From Streptomyces sp. NBC_01431 (GTDB taxonomy: Bacteria; Actinomycetota; Actinomycetes; Streptomycetales; Streptomycetaceae), in assembly GCF_036231355.1 (NCBI RefSeq), contig NZ_CP109496.1, positions 3,596,001 to 3,660,000 of the forward strand: DNA of 64,000 bases, in the 5' to 3' direction. Position numbers and translations under genes: made by a program. Positions within the stretch are counted from its first letter, which is position 1; every line of letters starts with the position of its first letter. Below the pieces are notes generated by a model, which ran no database searches, had not been told where the DNA came from, and saw nothing but the letters and a program-made list of their open reading frames with translations. Shown piece by piece: positions 8,373 to 16,957 of the stretch.

Positions 8373-8780
8373 TTACTTCTTGCCCTGCTGGATGCGCACC
8401 AGGTTCCCCGACGGGTCGCGGAAGGCGCAGTCGCGGGGGCCCCAGGGCTGGTCGATGGGCTCCTGGAGGACCTCGGCGCCCGAAGCGCGCACCTTCTCGA
8501 ACGTCGCGTCGAGGTCGTCCGTCCGGAACACCCACATCGGCAGAACGCCCTTGGTGAGCAGCTCCTGGAGGGCGTCGCCGTCGCTCTGGGAACGGCCGGC
8601 GTGCGGTTCCGAGAGCACCATTTCGAGGTCGGGCTGCGTCGCGCTGCCGAGGGTGACCCAGCGAAATCCGCCCGAAGCGACGTCGTTGCGCTCTTCGAGG
8701 CCGAGCGCGTCGCGGTAGAAGGCGAGCGACTCGTCCAGGTCGTTGACGGTGATGTGGCAGTACTGGAGTGCGATGGTCAT
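8373..8780 (-). CDS. VOC-family (glyoxalase/bleomycin-resistance fold) protein
   Basis: 135 residues with the two beta-alpha-beta-beta-beta repeats of the vicinal oxygen chelate fold: YCHITVNDLDESLAFYRDALGLEE at the start and GPRDCAFRDPSGNLVRIQQ at the end. Candidate metal ligands are the histidine in CHITV and acidic residues in strand positions (DLEMVL); a full ligand set is not certain. Substrate unknown. It follows the AraC-type regulator by 10 bases on the same strand, so the two are almost certainly co-transcribed. Confidence 0.85.
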   Translation of the reverse strand: MTIALQYCHITVNDLDESLAFYRDALGLEERNDVASGGFRWVTLGSATQPDLEMVLSEPHAGRSQSDGDALQELLTKGVLPMWVFRTDDLDATFEKVRASGAEVLQEPIDQPWGPRDCAFRDPSGNLVRIQQGKK

Positions 8781-8790
8781 GCCGTCAAAG

Positions 8791-9231
8791 CTATGCGGCG
8801 GCGTCGCCGTCCGCTTCTCGAATCCTGCCCGGAAGGTGGCGGGCTGGGCGGGTGCGCACCTTCGCCACGCACGCGGGCATCGCGGCCACGGCGGGGTGCA
8901 CCCCGAGGCGGTACGCGCTCGGCGTCTCGCCGACGATTTCGGTGAACCGCGAGCTGAACGAGCCGAGTGACGTACAGCCCACCGCCATGCACGCGTCGGT
9001 CACGCTCATCCCGCCGCGCAGCAGCGCCATCGCCCGCTCGATCCGGCGGGTCATGAGATAGCTGTACGGAGTCTCGCCGTAGGCCGCCCGGAAGCGCCGC
9101 GAGAAGTGCGCGGGGGACATGAGCGCGTGCCGGGCCATCGTCGGCACGTCGAGCGGTCGCGCGTACTCACGGTCGATGAGATCCCGCGCTCGGCGCAGGT
9201 GCGCGAGGTTGGCGAGGTCTTCGGGCGTCAT
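8791..9231 (-). CDS. AraC-family transcriptional regulator
   Basis: 146 residues, essentially only the C-terminal AraC DNA-binding module: two helix-turn-helix motifs (LDVPTMARHALMSPAHFSRRF and MSVTDACMAVGCTSLGSFSSRF) ending with the family signature FTEIVGETPSAYR. No ligand-binding N-terminal domain is present, so the inducer may be sensed elsewhere. Start is the ATG at 9229-9231 preceded in-frame only by shadow sequence. First gene of a two-gene unit with the VOC protein. Confidence 0.88.
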   Translation of the reverse strand: MTPEDLANLAHLRRARDLIDREYARPLDVPTMARHALMSPAHFSRRFRAAYGETPYSYLMTRRIERAMALLRGGMSVTDACMAVGCTSLGSFSSRFTEIVGETPSAYRLGVHPAVAAMPACVAKVRTRPARHLPGRIREADGDAAA

Positions 9232-9346
9232 GCGATCGACGCTACCACCGGGCACTGACACGGCCCCTGGCGTCGGCAGGGGCCGGTGGACACGACGGTG
9301 CCCCCGGAGCAAGGGGGGGGTTCTACCGGTCCCCGGGGGCACAGCG

Positions 9347-9385
9347 GCGTCTCGTGCCCCGCCGCGCGGACGGGGCACGAGACGC
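9347..9385 (-). terminator. Terminator hairpin after the DHA2 transporter
   Basis: Perfect 15-base arms GCGTCTCGTGCCCCG (9347-9361) and CGGGGCACGAGACGC (9371-9385), 9-base loop, five bases past the transporter stop. No T-run, as usual for Streptomyces. Confidence 0.88.
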
Positions 9386-9389
9386 GCGG

Positions 9390-10982
9390 TCAGCTCACGC
9401 TCACCGAGTCGGCCGGCGCGACCTTGTCGACCGGCGCCGCCGGGCCGGAACCACGCAGCGGCACCTCCTTCACGAACAGCGCCGCCACGAACATGGCCAC
9501 CGCGATGATCGAGCCGACCAGGAACGTGCCGTGCGTACCGGAGGAGACGGCGTACTGGTACGCCTCACGGACCGGCGGTGCCAGCTTCGCCAGGCTCGCC
9601 TTGTCGAGCTGTGCGTTGGCCAGGTTGCCGGCCCCCGACGACGCCGCCGCGCCGAGCCGGTGCACCATCTCGTCGCCCACCCGGTTGGTGAAGATCGCGC
9701 CCATGATCGAGACGCCGAAGGACGAGCCGAGCGTACGGAAGAGGGTCGTGGAGGACGAGGCGACGCCCATGTCCTTCATCTCGACGCTGTTCTGCGCGAC
9801 CAGCATCGTGATCTGCATCAGGAAGCCCATGCCGGCGCCGAGCACCGCCATGTAGACACCGGACATCAGCCGGGTCGTGGTGGTGTCCATCGTGGACAGG
9901 AGGAACAGGCCGACCACGACGAGCGCGCCGCCGATGATCGGGAAGACCTTGTACTTGCCGCTGTTGGTGGTGACCCGGCCCGCGATCAGCGAGACGGCCA
10001 TCATCGAGAGCAGCATCGGCAGCAGCAGGAGGCCCGAGTTGGTGGCGGAGGCGCCCTGCACGGACTGCTGGTACAGCGGCAGGAACAGCATCGCGCCGAA
10101 CATCACGAAGCCGGTGAGGAAGCCGATCCCGGACATGAGCGAGAAGTTGCGGTTGCGGAAGATGTGCAGCGGCACGATCGGCTCGGCGGCCTTCGTCTCG
10201 ACGAAGAGGAAGCCGACGATGGCTGCGACACCCAGCGCGATGAGCTCCATGATGATCGCGGAGCCCCAGGCGTACTGCGAGCCGCCCCACGTGGTGACCA
10301 GGACGATCGAGGTGATGCCGACGGTGAGCAGGATCGTACCGAGGTAGTCGATCCGGCCGCGGGCCCGCTTCTTGGGCAGGTGCAGGACGGCGGTGACCAT
10401 GGCGAGCGCGACCGCGCCGAGCGGGATGTTGATGTAGAAGGTCCAGCGCCAGCCGAGGTGGTCGGTGATGGCGCCGCCGACCAGCGGGCCGCCGATCATC
10501 GCGAGCGCCATGACGCCGGCCATCATGCCCTGGTACTTGCCGCGGTCGCGGGGCGGTATGAGGTCACCGATGATCGCCATGACGCCGACCATGAGGCCGC
10601 CGGCGCCGAGACCCTGGATCGCGCGGAAGCCGATGAGCTGGGTCATGTCCTGTGCCATGCCGCTGAGCGCGGAGCCGGCCAGGAAGATCACGATGGAGGT
10701 GAGGAAGGCGCCCTTGCGCCCGTACATGTCGCCGAGCTTGCCCCAGATCGGCGTGGAGGCGGCGGTGGCCAGGGTGTAGGCGGTCACCACCCAGGACAGG
10801 TGCTCAAGGCCTCCGAGCTCGCCCACGATCGTCGGCATCGCCGTGTTGACGATCATGTTGTCCAGCATGGCGAGCAGCATCGCGATCATGAGCGCGAGCA
10901 GCACGACCCGCACGCTGCGGGGCTGTGGCCCGTCGCTCACCCCCGTCTCCGCGGCCGTCTCGTCCGTTATCCCCGTCGCCAT
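9390..10982 (-). CDS. DHA2-family (EmrB/QacA-like) multidrug MFS transporter
   Basis: About 530 residues with 14 hydrophobic segments. First span carries D in LLAMLDNMIVNTAMPTI (DHA2 motif D1), then motif A GKLGDMYGRKGAF and antiporter motif C-like GPLVGGAITDHLGWRWTFYIN. These pumps export hydrophobic drugs by proton antiport. ATG at 10982 is preceded by GGGAG; the ORF extends 14 codons further upstream without a ribosome site. It is divergent from a TetR gene, and its promoter overlaps an operator dyad (see 11023-11095), so TetR repression is strongly suggested. Confidence 0.93.
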   Translation of the reverse strand: MATGITDETAAETGVSDGPQPRSVRVVLLALMIAMLLAMLDNMIVNTAMPTIVGELGGLEHLSWVVTAYTLATAASTPIWGKLGDMYGRKGAFLTSIVIFLAGSALSGMAQDMTQLIGFRAIQGLGAGGLMVGVMAIIGDLIPPRDRGKYQGMMAGVMALAMIGGPLVGGAITDHLGWRWTFYINIPLGAVALAMVTAVLHLPKKRARGRIDYLGTILLTVGITSIVLVTTWGGSQYAWGSAIIMELIALGVAAIVGFLFVETKAAEPIVPLHIFRNRNFSLMSGIGFLTGFVMFGAMLFLPLYQQSVQGASATNSGLLLLPMLLSMMAVSLIAGRVTTNSGKYKVFPIIGGALVVVGLFLLSTMDTTTTRLMSGVYMAVLGAGMGFLMQITMLVAQNSVEMKDMGVASSSTTLFRTLGSSFGVSIMGAIFTNRVGDEMVHRLGAAASSGAGNLANAQLDKASLAKLAPPVREAYQYAVSSGTHGTFLVGSIIAVAMFVAALFVKEVPLRGSGPAAPVDKVAPADSVSVS

Positions 10983-11022
10983 CGTCCCCAACTCCCTGAG
11001 CGTGCCGTCCACCGAGCGGGGC

Positions 11023-11095
11023 ACTTACTTGCCGCCCGGCTAGTTACCACTACACTGGGGAAGGTAGACCCCAACTTGCCGGGCGTCAAGTAAGT
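11023..11095. promoter_or_regulatory. Divergent promoters with paired TetR operators
   Basis: Inverted 18-base arms ACTTACTTGCCGCCCGGC (11023-11040) and GCCGGGCGTCAAGTAAGT (11078-11095), 17/18 complementary. Each arm with its flank is itself an imperfect dyad of form ACT(A/T)GCCGGGCG(G/T)CAAGT. The transporter promoter reads on the minus strand TTGACG (11089-11084), 17 bases, TACCTT (11066-11061). The regulator promoter reads TTGCCG (11029-11034), 16 bases, TACACT (11051-11056). Both -35 boxes lie inside operator arms. Confidence 0.78.
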
Positions 11096-11153
11096 AAATG
11101 ACAAACGGCACGGCCGCCGGGGGACGGCGGCCGCACGTATTCGGGAGAGCGGC

Positions 11154-11717
11154 ATGGCCAGAGGAAACACCCGCCAGCGGATCCAGGACGTTGCCCTGGA
11201 GCTCTTCGGTGAGCAGGGGTACGAGAAGACCTCGCTGCGCGAGATCGCCGAGCGGCTCGATGTGACGAAGGCCGCGCTCTATTACCACTTCAAGACCAAG
11301 GAAGACATCATCATCAGCCTCTTCCAGGACCTCACCAGGCCCATGGACGAGGTGATCGAGTGGGGCCGGGAGCAGCCGCGGGACCTGGATACCAAGCTGG
11401 AGATCCTGCGCCGCTACAGCGAGGCGCTGGTCGGCGCGGAGCCGCTGTTCCGGTTCATGCAGGAGAACCAGGCGGCCATGCGCGAGCTGAGCATCGGCGA
11501 GAGGTTCAAGGAGCGGATGCACGCGATGGTCGACCTGCTCAAGGACCCGGACTCCGCCATGTCCGACCGCATCCGCTGCTTCACGGCGCTGTTCTCCTTG
11601 CACGCCGGGATGTTCGTCCTCAAAGACATGGAAGGCGACCCCGAGGAGAAGCGCACCAGCATCCTCGAAGTCGCCAACGACCTGGTCATCCAGGCCCACC
11701 ACAACTCCCGCCGATAG
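11154..11717 (+). CDS. TetR-family repressor, divergent from DHA2 pump
   Basis: 187 residues. N-terminal helix-turn-helix ALELFGEQGYEKTSLREIAERLDVTKAALYYHFKTKEDII is canonical TetR; the rest is a helical ligand-binding and dimer domain. Divergent arrangement with the efflux pump and the shared operator dyads imply it represses both genes until a drug-like ligand binds. Its stop is five bases from the convergent M23 peptidase stop. Confidence 0.93.
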   Translation: MARGNTRQRIQDVALELFGEQGYEKTSLREIAERLDVTKAALYYHFKTKEDIIISLFQDLTRPMDEVIEWGREQPRDLDTKLEILRRYSEALVGAEPLFRFMQENQAAMRELSIGERFKERMHAMVDLLKDPDSAMSDRIRCFTALFSLHAGMFVLKDMEGDPEEKRTSILEVANDLVIQAHHNSRR

Positions 11718-11721
11718 GCGG

Positions 11722-12399
11722 TCAGAGGGTCACGCCCACCGTCCTCAGGAACGCGACCGGGTTGACGGCCGAGCCGTAGTTCGGCGTCGTACGGATCTCG
11801 AAGTGCAGGTGCGGTCCGCTGGAGTTTCCGGTGTTGCCGGACAGCGCGATCCGCTGGCCGGTGGTCACGCTCTGGCCGACACGCACGTCGATCCGCGAGA
11901 GGTGGGCGTACTGCGAGTACGTGTTGTCGGCGTGCTTGATGACGATCGCGTTGCCGTACGCCGGGCCGTCTCCGGCGCCGACCGGGCCCGCCTTGACGAT
12001 GGTGCCGCCGTGCGCGGCCCCCACGCCCGTACCGTTCGGCACCGCGAAGTCCTGCCCGGAGTGCTTGTGCGACCACATCGAGCCGCCCAGGCCGAAGCTC
12101 GCGCTCAGGGTGTAGCGCTCGACCGGGTGCACCCAGGACGCGGCCTTGGCCGCCGCCGCCCGCTTCACCGCGGCCGCGGCCCTGTTCTGCGCCTTGGCCT
12201 GCTGGGCGACGGCTGACGTGGCGGTGGCGGTGGCGGTCGAGGCGATGCCGGATCCGGTGCCGTTCACCTCGCCGGCCGCCGCGACACCCGTACCGAGGAG
12301 CGTGACGGCTCCCATCGCGGCGGCGACGGCGAAGGCGCCCGCGGTGCGACGGCGGAACGCGAAGGCGCGGGCGGGCTGGGAGGTGGTGCGCTGGGGCAT
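11722..12399 (-). CDS. Secreted M23 (LytM) family peptidase
   Basis: 225 residues. Signal peptide (AFAFRRRTAGAFAVAAAMGAVTLLGTGVAAAG) followed by a short Ala/Lys-rich helical linker and a LytM domain. Zinc-binding motifs HSGQD and GPHLHFE are both intact, so it should be an active endopeptidase acting on peptidoglycan cross-links. Start is ATG 12399. It is the kind of cell-wall hydrolase often under riboswitch or stress control in Streptomyces; here the 5' region has two hairpins but I do not see a known riboswitch. Confidence 0.9.
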   Translation of the reverse strand: MPQRTTSQPARAFAFRRRTAGAFAVAAAMGAVTLLGTGVAAAGEVNGTGSGIASTATATATSAVAQQAKAQNRAAAAVKRAAAAKAASWVHPVERYTLSASFGLGGSMWSHKHSGQDFAVPNGTGVGAAHGGTIVKAGPVGAGDGPAYGNAIVIKHADNTYSQYAHLSRIDVRVGQSVTTGQRIALSGNTGNSSGPHLHFEIRTTPNYGSAVNPVAFLRTVGVTL

Positions 12400-12707
12400 G
12401 CGGGACTCTTCCGTACGGCGACAAGGGATCGCCGCCGGTCGAGCCGGCGGCAGAGGCCGACCCGGCACGCGCAGGACGCACCGGGTCGACCTCACCTTGG
12501 TAACCCGAACTCCCATCTCTACCCAAAACACCCATCTACTACCGAAAGCCGTAAGGATCAGTGAGGGAATACCGGACAGCCCCGGCCAACGCCTCCTAGG
12601 CCACCTAGTAGGCCCCTGACCGGCTGTGCGGCTTGTCACCGCGACCGGGCCCCAGGTCCTTCCCTTTCGGGACCAACGGCCCGCGACCCTCGCTACGCTG
12701 ACGCGTT
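12400..12707 (-). promoter_or_regulatory. Leader region of the M23 peptidase with two hairpins
   Basis: This 308-base gap holds no gene. Reading toward the peptidase there is a hairpin with arms 12481-12488 and 12458-12465 (CGACCCGG/CCGGGTCG) and then a perfect hairpin 12431-12438 with 12444-12451 (GCCGCCGG/CCGGCGGC). The second ends about 30 bases before the ATG. They could be a structured 5' leader. The plus-strand NACHT gene promoter must also lie here, but no clear -10/-35 was found. Confidence 0.45.
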
Positions 12708-15700
12708 GTGGACCCCGCACAGTTAGGCCTCAAGCTCGCCACGAGCGTCGTCGGCCCCCTCGTCAGAAAGCTCTTCGTCTCCGAGGGGCCGGGCGCCGGA
12801 CTGGTGGACCGGCCGGTTCGCCTTTCCTCGTACGTCTCCTTCCGCGGCGAGAAGCGCACCCTGACCGAGCCCGACCTGCGCAGACTCGCGGTCGCCCTGG
12901 TCAAGGAGGGGGTGCGCGGCGGCGAGCGGCCCGTCCCGGCCGACGAGGAGCAGGCCGTCGCCGACGCGCTCACCACGACGCTGTACGCGCTCGGCGAGCT
13001 GAGCCTCAGCGACGTCGAGGCCGTGGCGCTCGGCCACCGGGCGCTGGCCCGCGAACTGCGCCGGTCCTGCGACCGCCCGGAGCGCCACCTCTCCGCCGAC
13101 GCCGCGCACTTCTACGAGAGCCTGCTGCTCGCCACGTGTCTGCACATCCTGCACTTCTTCACCCAGCGCACCACGTTCGTCCCGGCCACCGTCGTCCAGC
13201 AGAGCCGACGCCAGGCCGAACTGGCGGCCAAAGTCGATGAGTTGATCGCCAGAACACCGCGCGCCGACGCGTATGACGCCGAGTTCGAGCGCCGCTACCT
13301 CGCCCATGTCGCACGCAAGCACGGCAAGTTGACGATCTACGGGCTCGACCTCACCAACTCGCCCGGTACCTGGCCCCTGGACGCCGCCTACCTCAGTCTG
13401 GAAGCGACGCCCGCCGCCCCGCGCACCGAGCTCGCCCACCAGCTGCGTGCCTCCGCCGTCCGCTACGAGCAGCACCCGGGACTGCTCGCCTCCCGCTTCC
13501 GCCCCGACCGCTTCCCGGACCGACCGGGCCCGGCCGAAGCGCCGGCGCCCTGTCTGCCGATGCCCGCCGACCAGGCCCTCGCCGAGCGCGAACGCGTCCT
13601 GCTGCGCGGCGAGGCGGGCTCCGGCAAGACCACCCTGGTCCAGTGGCTCGCCGTCTGTGCGGCCCGCCACGACCCGACGGCCCCGGACGGCCGCATGGCG
13701 TACCTCCGCGACCGCATCCCCTTCGTCCTGCCGCTGCGCACCCTGACCCGGCACGGAGAACGGCTGCCCGCCCCCAAGGACTTCCTGCTCGCGGTCGGCT
13801 CCCCGCTGGCCGGGGAGCAGCCTGCCGGCTGGGAGTCGCGGGTGCTCACCGCGGGCCGGGGCCTGGTCCTGGTCGACGGCATCGACGAGATCCCGGACGC
13901 CGAGCGCGCCCGCACCCGCGGCTGGCTCGGCGACCTCATCGCCGCCTTCCCCGGCAACCGCTGGCTCGTCACCTCGCGCCCCTCGGCCGTGCGCGAGGAC
14001 TGGCTCGGTGACGAGGACTTCGCGGAACTGACCATGTCCACGATGAGCCCGGCGGGCGTGGCCGCGTTCATCGGCCGCTGGCACACGGCCGCCCGGACCG
14101 GCACCGAGGACGAGGACGCGGTCCTGGCCGCCTACGAGCGCCAGCTCCTGGACGCCGTACGCACCAAGTCCGACCTCGGGCGACTGGCCACCAACCCGCT
14201 GATGTGCGGGCTCATCTGCGCCCTGCACCGCGACCGCCGCGGGTTTTTGCCCTACGGCCGCAAGGACCTGTACGACGCGGCCCTCACCATGCTCCTGACC
14301 CGCCGCGACCGCGAGCGCAGCATGGACCTGCCCGAGCTGCGCGAGGAACCCCAGCTCCAGCTCCTCCAGCGGATCGCGTACTGGCTGATCCGCAACGGGC
14401 GTACGGAGATGGACCGTTCGCGCGCCGAGCAGATCATCGGCGAGCTGCTCCCGGCGGTCCCCGAGATCGCCCGCATCGGCGACGCGGCGGCCGTCTACAC
14501 CCACTTCCTGCACCGCAGCGGACTGCTGCGCGAACCGGGCCCCGGCGCCGTCGAGTTCGTCCACCGCACCTTCCAGGACTTCCTGGGTGCGCGGGCCGCC
14601 GTCGACGAGGGCGCGTGGGGCGAGCTGGTCCGGCACGCCGGGGACGACCAGTGGGAGGACGTGGTCCGGATGGCCGTCGCACACGCCCGCCCGCGCGAAC
14701 GCCGGGAACTCTTCGGCGAGTTGCTCGCCTTCGGGGACGGACACGAGTCCTCCGCGGTGCGCATGCGGGTGCACATGCTGGCCGCGACCTGCCTGGAGCA
14801 CGCGGCGGAGCTCGACCCCGCGGTACGGGCCGGGGTCGAGCGGCGCACCACCGGGCTGATCCCGCCCGTCAGCTCACGCGCGGCCCAGATCCTGGCCAAG
14901 GCGGGACCGCTGATCCTGGACCTGCTGCCGGAGCCGGACCAGGTGGACGACACGATCGCCGTGCACGTGGTGACGGCCGCCTCACACACCGGTTCCGACC
15001 GCGCCATCCCCTTCCTGGCCCGGTTCGCGCGCCATCCGAAGCTCGGGGTGCGGTCTCAACTCGCCTGGTCCTGGGGCCGGTTCGACACCCAGCAGTACGC
15101 GGACGAGGTCATCGCCCGCCTCGATCCCACCGACCTGTACTTCTGCGTGACGTCCGAGGAGCAACTGGCCGCGCTTCGGGCCCTGGGGGGCCGACCGCTC
15201 CTGGAGGCGCGCGGCGACCTGTCGGCGGACGCGCTGCGGCAGTACGCGGGGGACGTCCGGCTGAAGAGCCTGAGACTCCGCGACAACACGGCCCTACGGG
15301 CTCTGTCGTTCCTGGCGGGGCAGGACGCGCTGGCCGATCTGACGATCACGAAGTGCCCGCGGCTCACCGACCTCAGCGAGCTGAGCGGGGTGCCCCTGCG
15401 CTCCCTGACCCTGCACGCGGCACACGGGTTCGACCCGCGTGCGCTCTCGGCCCTGTCCAGCCTGGCGAGCCTCACCCTGAGGGAGCTCTACGGGACGTGG
15501 CGGCTCGCCGACCTGGCCGCCGACGCGCCGCTGACGACGCTCGACCTGTCCTGGGCGAGCAGCCCCGCCGGCGGTCTCGCCGGTCTCGGCCGGTTCGAGT
15601 GGCTGGACACGCTCCACCTCGGCCCGGACAGCAGCCCGGTGGTCTCCGGCGACTGGGCCGCCCTCACCGGGCTGCCGCGGCTCGGCACGCTGGGCGTCTC

Positions 15701-16040
15701 CGGCCGGTCGGTGGAACTGGCCCCGCCCACCACGGCCGCTCTCGCGTCCGTCAGGGGCGTAGAGCTCTACGGACCCACGCCGTCGTCCGTACTGGAACGG
15801 ATTCCCGGGCTGTTTCCCGGCATCGAGATGCTGATCGTCCGCGACAGCGCGGCGGAGCTCGATGTCGCCCCACTGGCCTCGGCGAGCCGGCTGAAGGCGG
15901 TGCGCGTCGGGTCCGGGACCGTCGAGCTGCGCGGGGCCGACGCCCTGTCCCCGGACGTCCGGATCACCCGGGAAGGCCGACCTTTTCCAGGAACGCGCCC
16001 AGGTTCCCCCGTGCCCGCTCCACCTGTTCCTCCTGCGTGA
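12708..16040 (+). CDS. NACHT NTPase with helical N-terminus and LRR-like C-terminus (NLR-like)
   Basis: 1110 residues, GTG start. Residues 1-230 form a helical N-terminal domain resembling the NNH-type domains of actinobacterial NACHT proteins. A short conserved element (LTIYGLDLTNSPGTWPLDAAYLSLE in pieces, about 205-232) leads into the NACHT domain: Walker A GEAGSGKT 301-308, Walker B VDGIDE 389-394, a sensor-like VTSRPSA, and the winged-helix end VHRTFQDFLGA with H619. The C-terminus (about 840-1080) has irregular leucine-rich repeats (LADLTITKCPRLTDLSEL). Bacterial NACHT proteins are STAND NTPases and several give phage defence; that role here is inference. The last 77 bases overlap the opposite-strand FBP gene. 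Confidence 0.88.
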   Translation: MDPAQLGLKLATSVVGPLVRKLFVSEGPGAGLVDRPVRLSSYVSFRGEKRTLTEPDLRRLAVALVKEGVRGGERPVPADEEQAVADALTTTLYALGELSLSDVEAVALGHRALARELRRSCDRPERHLSADAAHFYESLLLATCLHILHFFTQRTTFVPATVVQQSRRQAELAAKVDELIARTPRADAYDAEFERRYLAHVARKHGKLTIYGLDLTNSPGTWPLDAAYLSLEATPAAPRTELAHQLRASAVRYEQHPGLLASRFRPDRFPDRPGPAEAPAPCLPMPADQALAERERVLLRGEAGSGKTTLVQWLAVCAARHDPTAPDGRMAYLRDRIPFVLPLRTLTRHGERLPAPKDFLLAVGSPLAGEQPAGWESRVLTAGRGLVLVDGIDEIPDAERARTRGWLGDLIAAFPGNRWLVTSRPSAVREDWLGDEDFAELTMSTMSPAGVAAFIGRWHTAARTGTEDEDAVLAAYERQLLDAVRTKSDLGRLATNPLMCGLICALHRDRRGFLPYGRKDLYDAALTMLLTRRDRERSMDLPELREEPQLQLLQRIAYWLIRNGRTEMDRSRAEQIIGELLPAVPEIARIGDAAAVYTHFLHRSGLLREPGPGAVEFVHRTFQDFLGARAAVDEGAWGELVRHAGDDQWEDVVRMAVAHARPRERRELFGELLAFGDGHESSAVRMRVHMLAATCLEHAAELDPAVRAGVERRTTGLIPPVSSRAAQILAKAGPLILDLLPEPDQVDDTIAVHVVTAASHTGSDRAIPFLARFARHPKLGVRSQLAWSWGRFDTQQYADEVIARLDPTDLYFCVTSEEQLAALRALGGRPLLEARGDLSADALRQYAGDVRLKSLRLRDNTALRALSFLAGQDALADLTITKCPRLTDLSELSGVPLRSLTLHAAHGFDPRALSALSSLASLTLRELYGTWRLADLAADAPLTTLDLSWASSPAGGLAGLGRFEWLDTLHLGPDSSPVVSGDWAALTGLPRLGTLGVSGRSVELAPPTTAALASVRGVELYGPTPSSVLERIPGLFPGIEMLIVRDSAAELDVAPLASASRLKAVRVGSGTVELRGADALSPDVRITREGRPFPGTRPGSPVPAPPVPPA

Positions 16041-16467
16041 GCGACTCCTCGAACCGGCCGAAGACACCGTCCGGCACCTTCTTGCCGCGCAGATACAGCG
16101 AGCACGCCAGGTCGGTGCACATGTAGATGCCCACCGAGTTGCCGTCGCGGCCGGCTCGGCCCGCCAGGCGCGCGGTCATCAGGGAGACCCCGCTGCCGGA
16201 GTGCGTCGTCAGGCAGACCGAGCACATGCTGCGCTGGAGCGCGCCGCGCTGGCGCGAGGGGAAGCGCAGGGCGACCCCGACCAGCTCGCCGGCGCGCTCC
16301 GTGACGAGGTTGGCGCGGTCCGGCGCGGACGGTTCGCGCCAGCCCAGGAAGTCCAGGTCGTCCCAGGGGCGGGAGTCCAGGTCGCGCGGCACGGCGAGGC
16401 GCGAGGCCTCGCCCTTGGAGCAATTGATGAACGACGCGCGGATCTCCCGCTCGGTTACTGCCTTCAT
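15964..16467 (-). CDS. FBP-domain (FusB-like zinc-finger) protein
   Basis: 167 residues starting MKAVTEREIRASFINCSKGEA. It carries a treble-clef-type zinc finger with C82-x2-C85 (MCSVC) and C117-x4-C122 (MCTDLAC), the layout of the C-terminal domain of FusB-type elongation factor G-binding proteins. Such proteins bind EF-G and can free it from fusidic acid-stalled ribosomes; in Streptomyces the cellular role of this single-domain form is unknown. It is antisense to, and overlaps by 77 bases, the 3' end of the first NACHT gene. The ORF could run further upstream, but ATG 16467 gives the family's usual length. Confidence 0.8.
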   Translation of the reverse strand: MKAVTEREIRASFINCSKGEASRLAVPRDLDSRPWDDLDFLGWREPSAPDRANLVTERAGELVGVALRFPSRQRGALQRSMCSVCLTTHSGSGVSLMTARLAGRAGRDGNSVGIYMCTDLACSLYLRGKKVPDGVFGRFEESLTQEEQVERARGNLGAFLEKVGLPG

Positions 16468-16597
16468 GCCACAGGACGCTAACGCTAGGCCCATTAGGCA
16501 GCAACCTAATATTCCCAGGAAGCCACCGACCACGCCCCACCCCTGTCCCAACTGACGTACCCAGAGCCAGAATTGGGGCGACGCGAGGGGGCGCACC
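16468..16597. promoter_or_regulatory. Divergent control region between FBP gene and trypco2-NACHT operon
   Basis: A 6-6-6 dyad ATTAGG-CAGCAA-CCTAAT sits at 16493-16510 in an unusually AT-rich pocket. On the minus strand a promoter can be read toward the FBP gene: TTGCTG, 17 bases, TAGCGT, with the -35 within the dyad. No clear plus-strand promoter for trypco2 was assigned. Confidence 0.45.
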
Positions 16598-16957
16598 ATG
16601 ACCGATGACACCCACGGATCCGACACGTTCCACGCTTTCGACGGCATCGAACTGGCCGACGCCATCGAGTCCGTACGCGACCAGCTCACCGAGGCCGCCG
16701 CCCGGTCCACCGGGCAGCCGCTGGTCTTCGAGCTCGGCGACATCCACATGGAATTCACGCTGGAGCTGCGCAGGGAACTCAAGGGCGGCGCCAGGGTCAG
16801 GGCCTGGGTGGTGGACGCCGGCGCGGACGCCGGGCGCAGCACGGGGCGTACGCACAAGGTGTCCTTCACCCTGAAGCCGCACACCGCCGCCGACGGCTCC
16901 GCCTGGAAGGTCGCCAACGACGCTCCCGGCGGGCGTTTCGGGACCGGGCCGCGGTGA
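16598..16957 (+). CDS. Trypco2-domain protein, partner of the protease-NACHT gene
   Basis: 119 residues: GIELADAIESVRDQLTEAAARSTGQPLVFELGDIHMEFTLELRRE is the trypsin-co-occurring domain 2 pattern (an amphipathic helix then a beta hairpin). Trypco2 domains are found next to or fused to trypsin-like proteases in bacterial conflict-type gene sets; no biochemical role is established. The stop overlaps the GTG of the protease-NACHT gene by GTGA, so the two are translationally coupled. This coupling is the best evidence that the two proteins work together. Confidence 0.8.
   Translation: MTDDTHGSDTFHAFDGIELADAIESVRDQLTEAAARSTGQPLVFELGDIHMEFTLELRRELKGGARVRAWVVDAGADAGRSTGRTHKVSFTLKPHTAADGSAWKVANDAPGGRFGTGPR

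Noticed and set aside
12400..12707. A c-di-AMP riboswitch before the M23 peptidase
   Set aside because: The conserved ydaO-type motifs are not visible in the leader on the minus strand; only two simple hairpins are.
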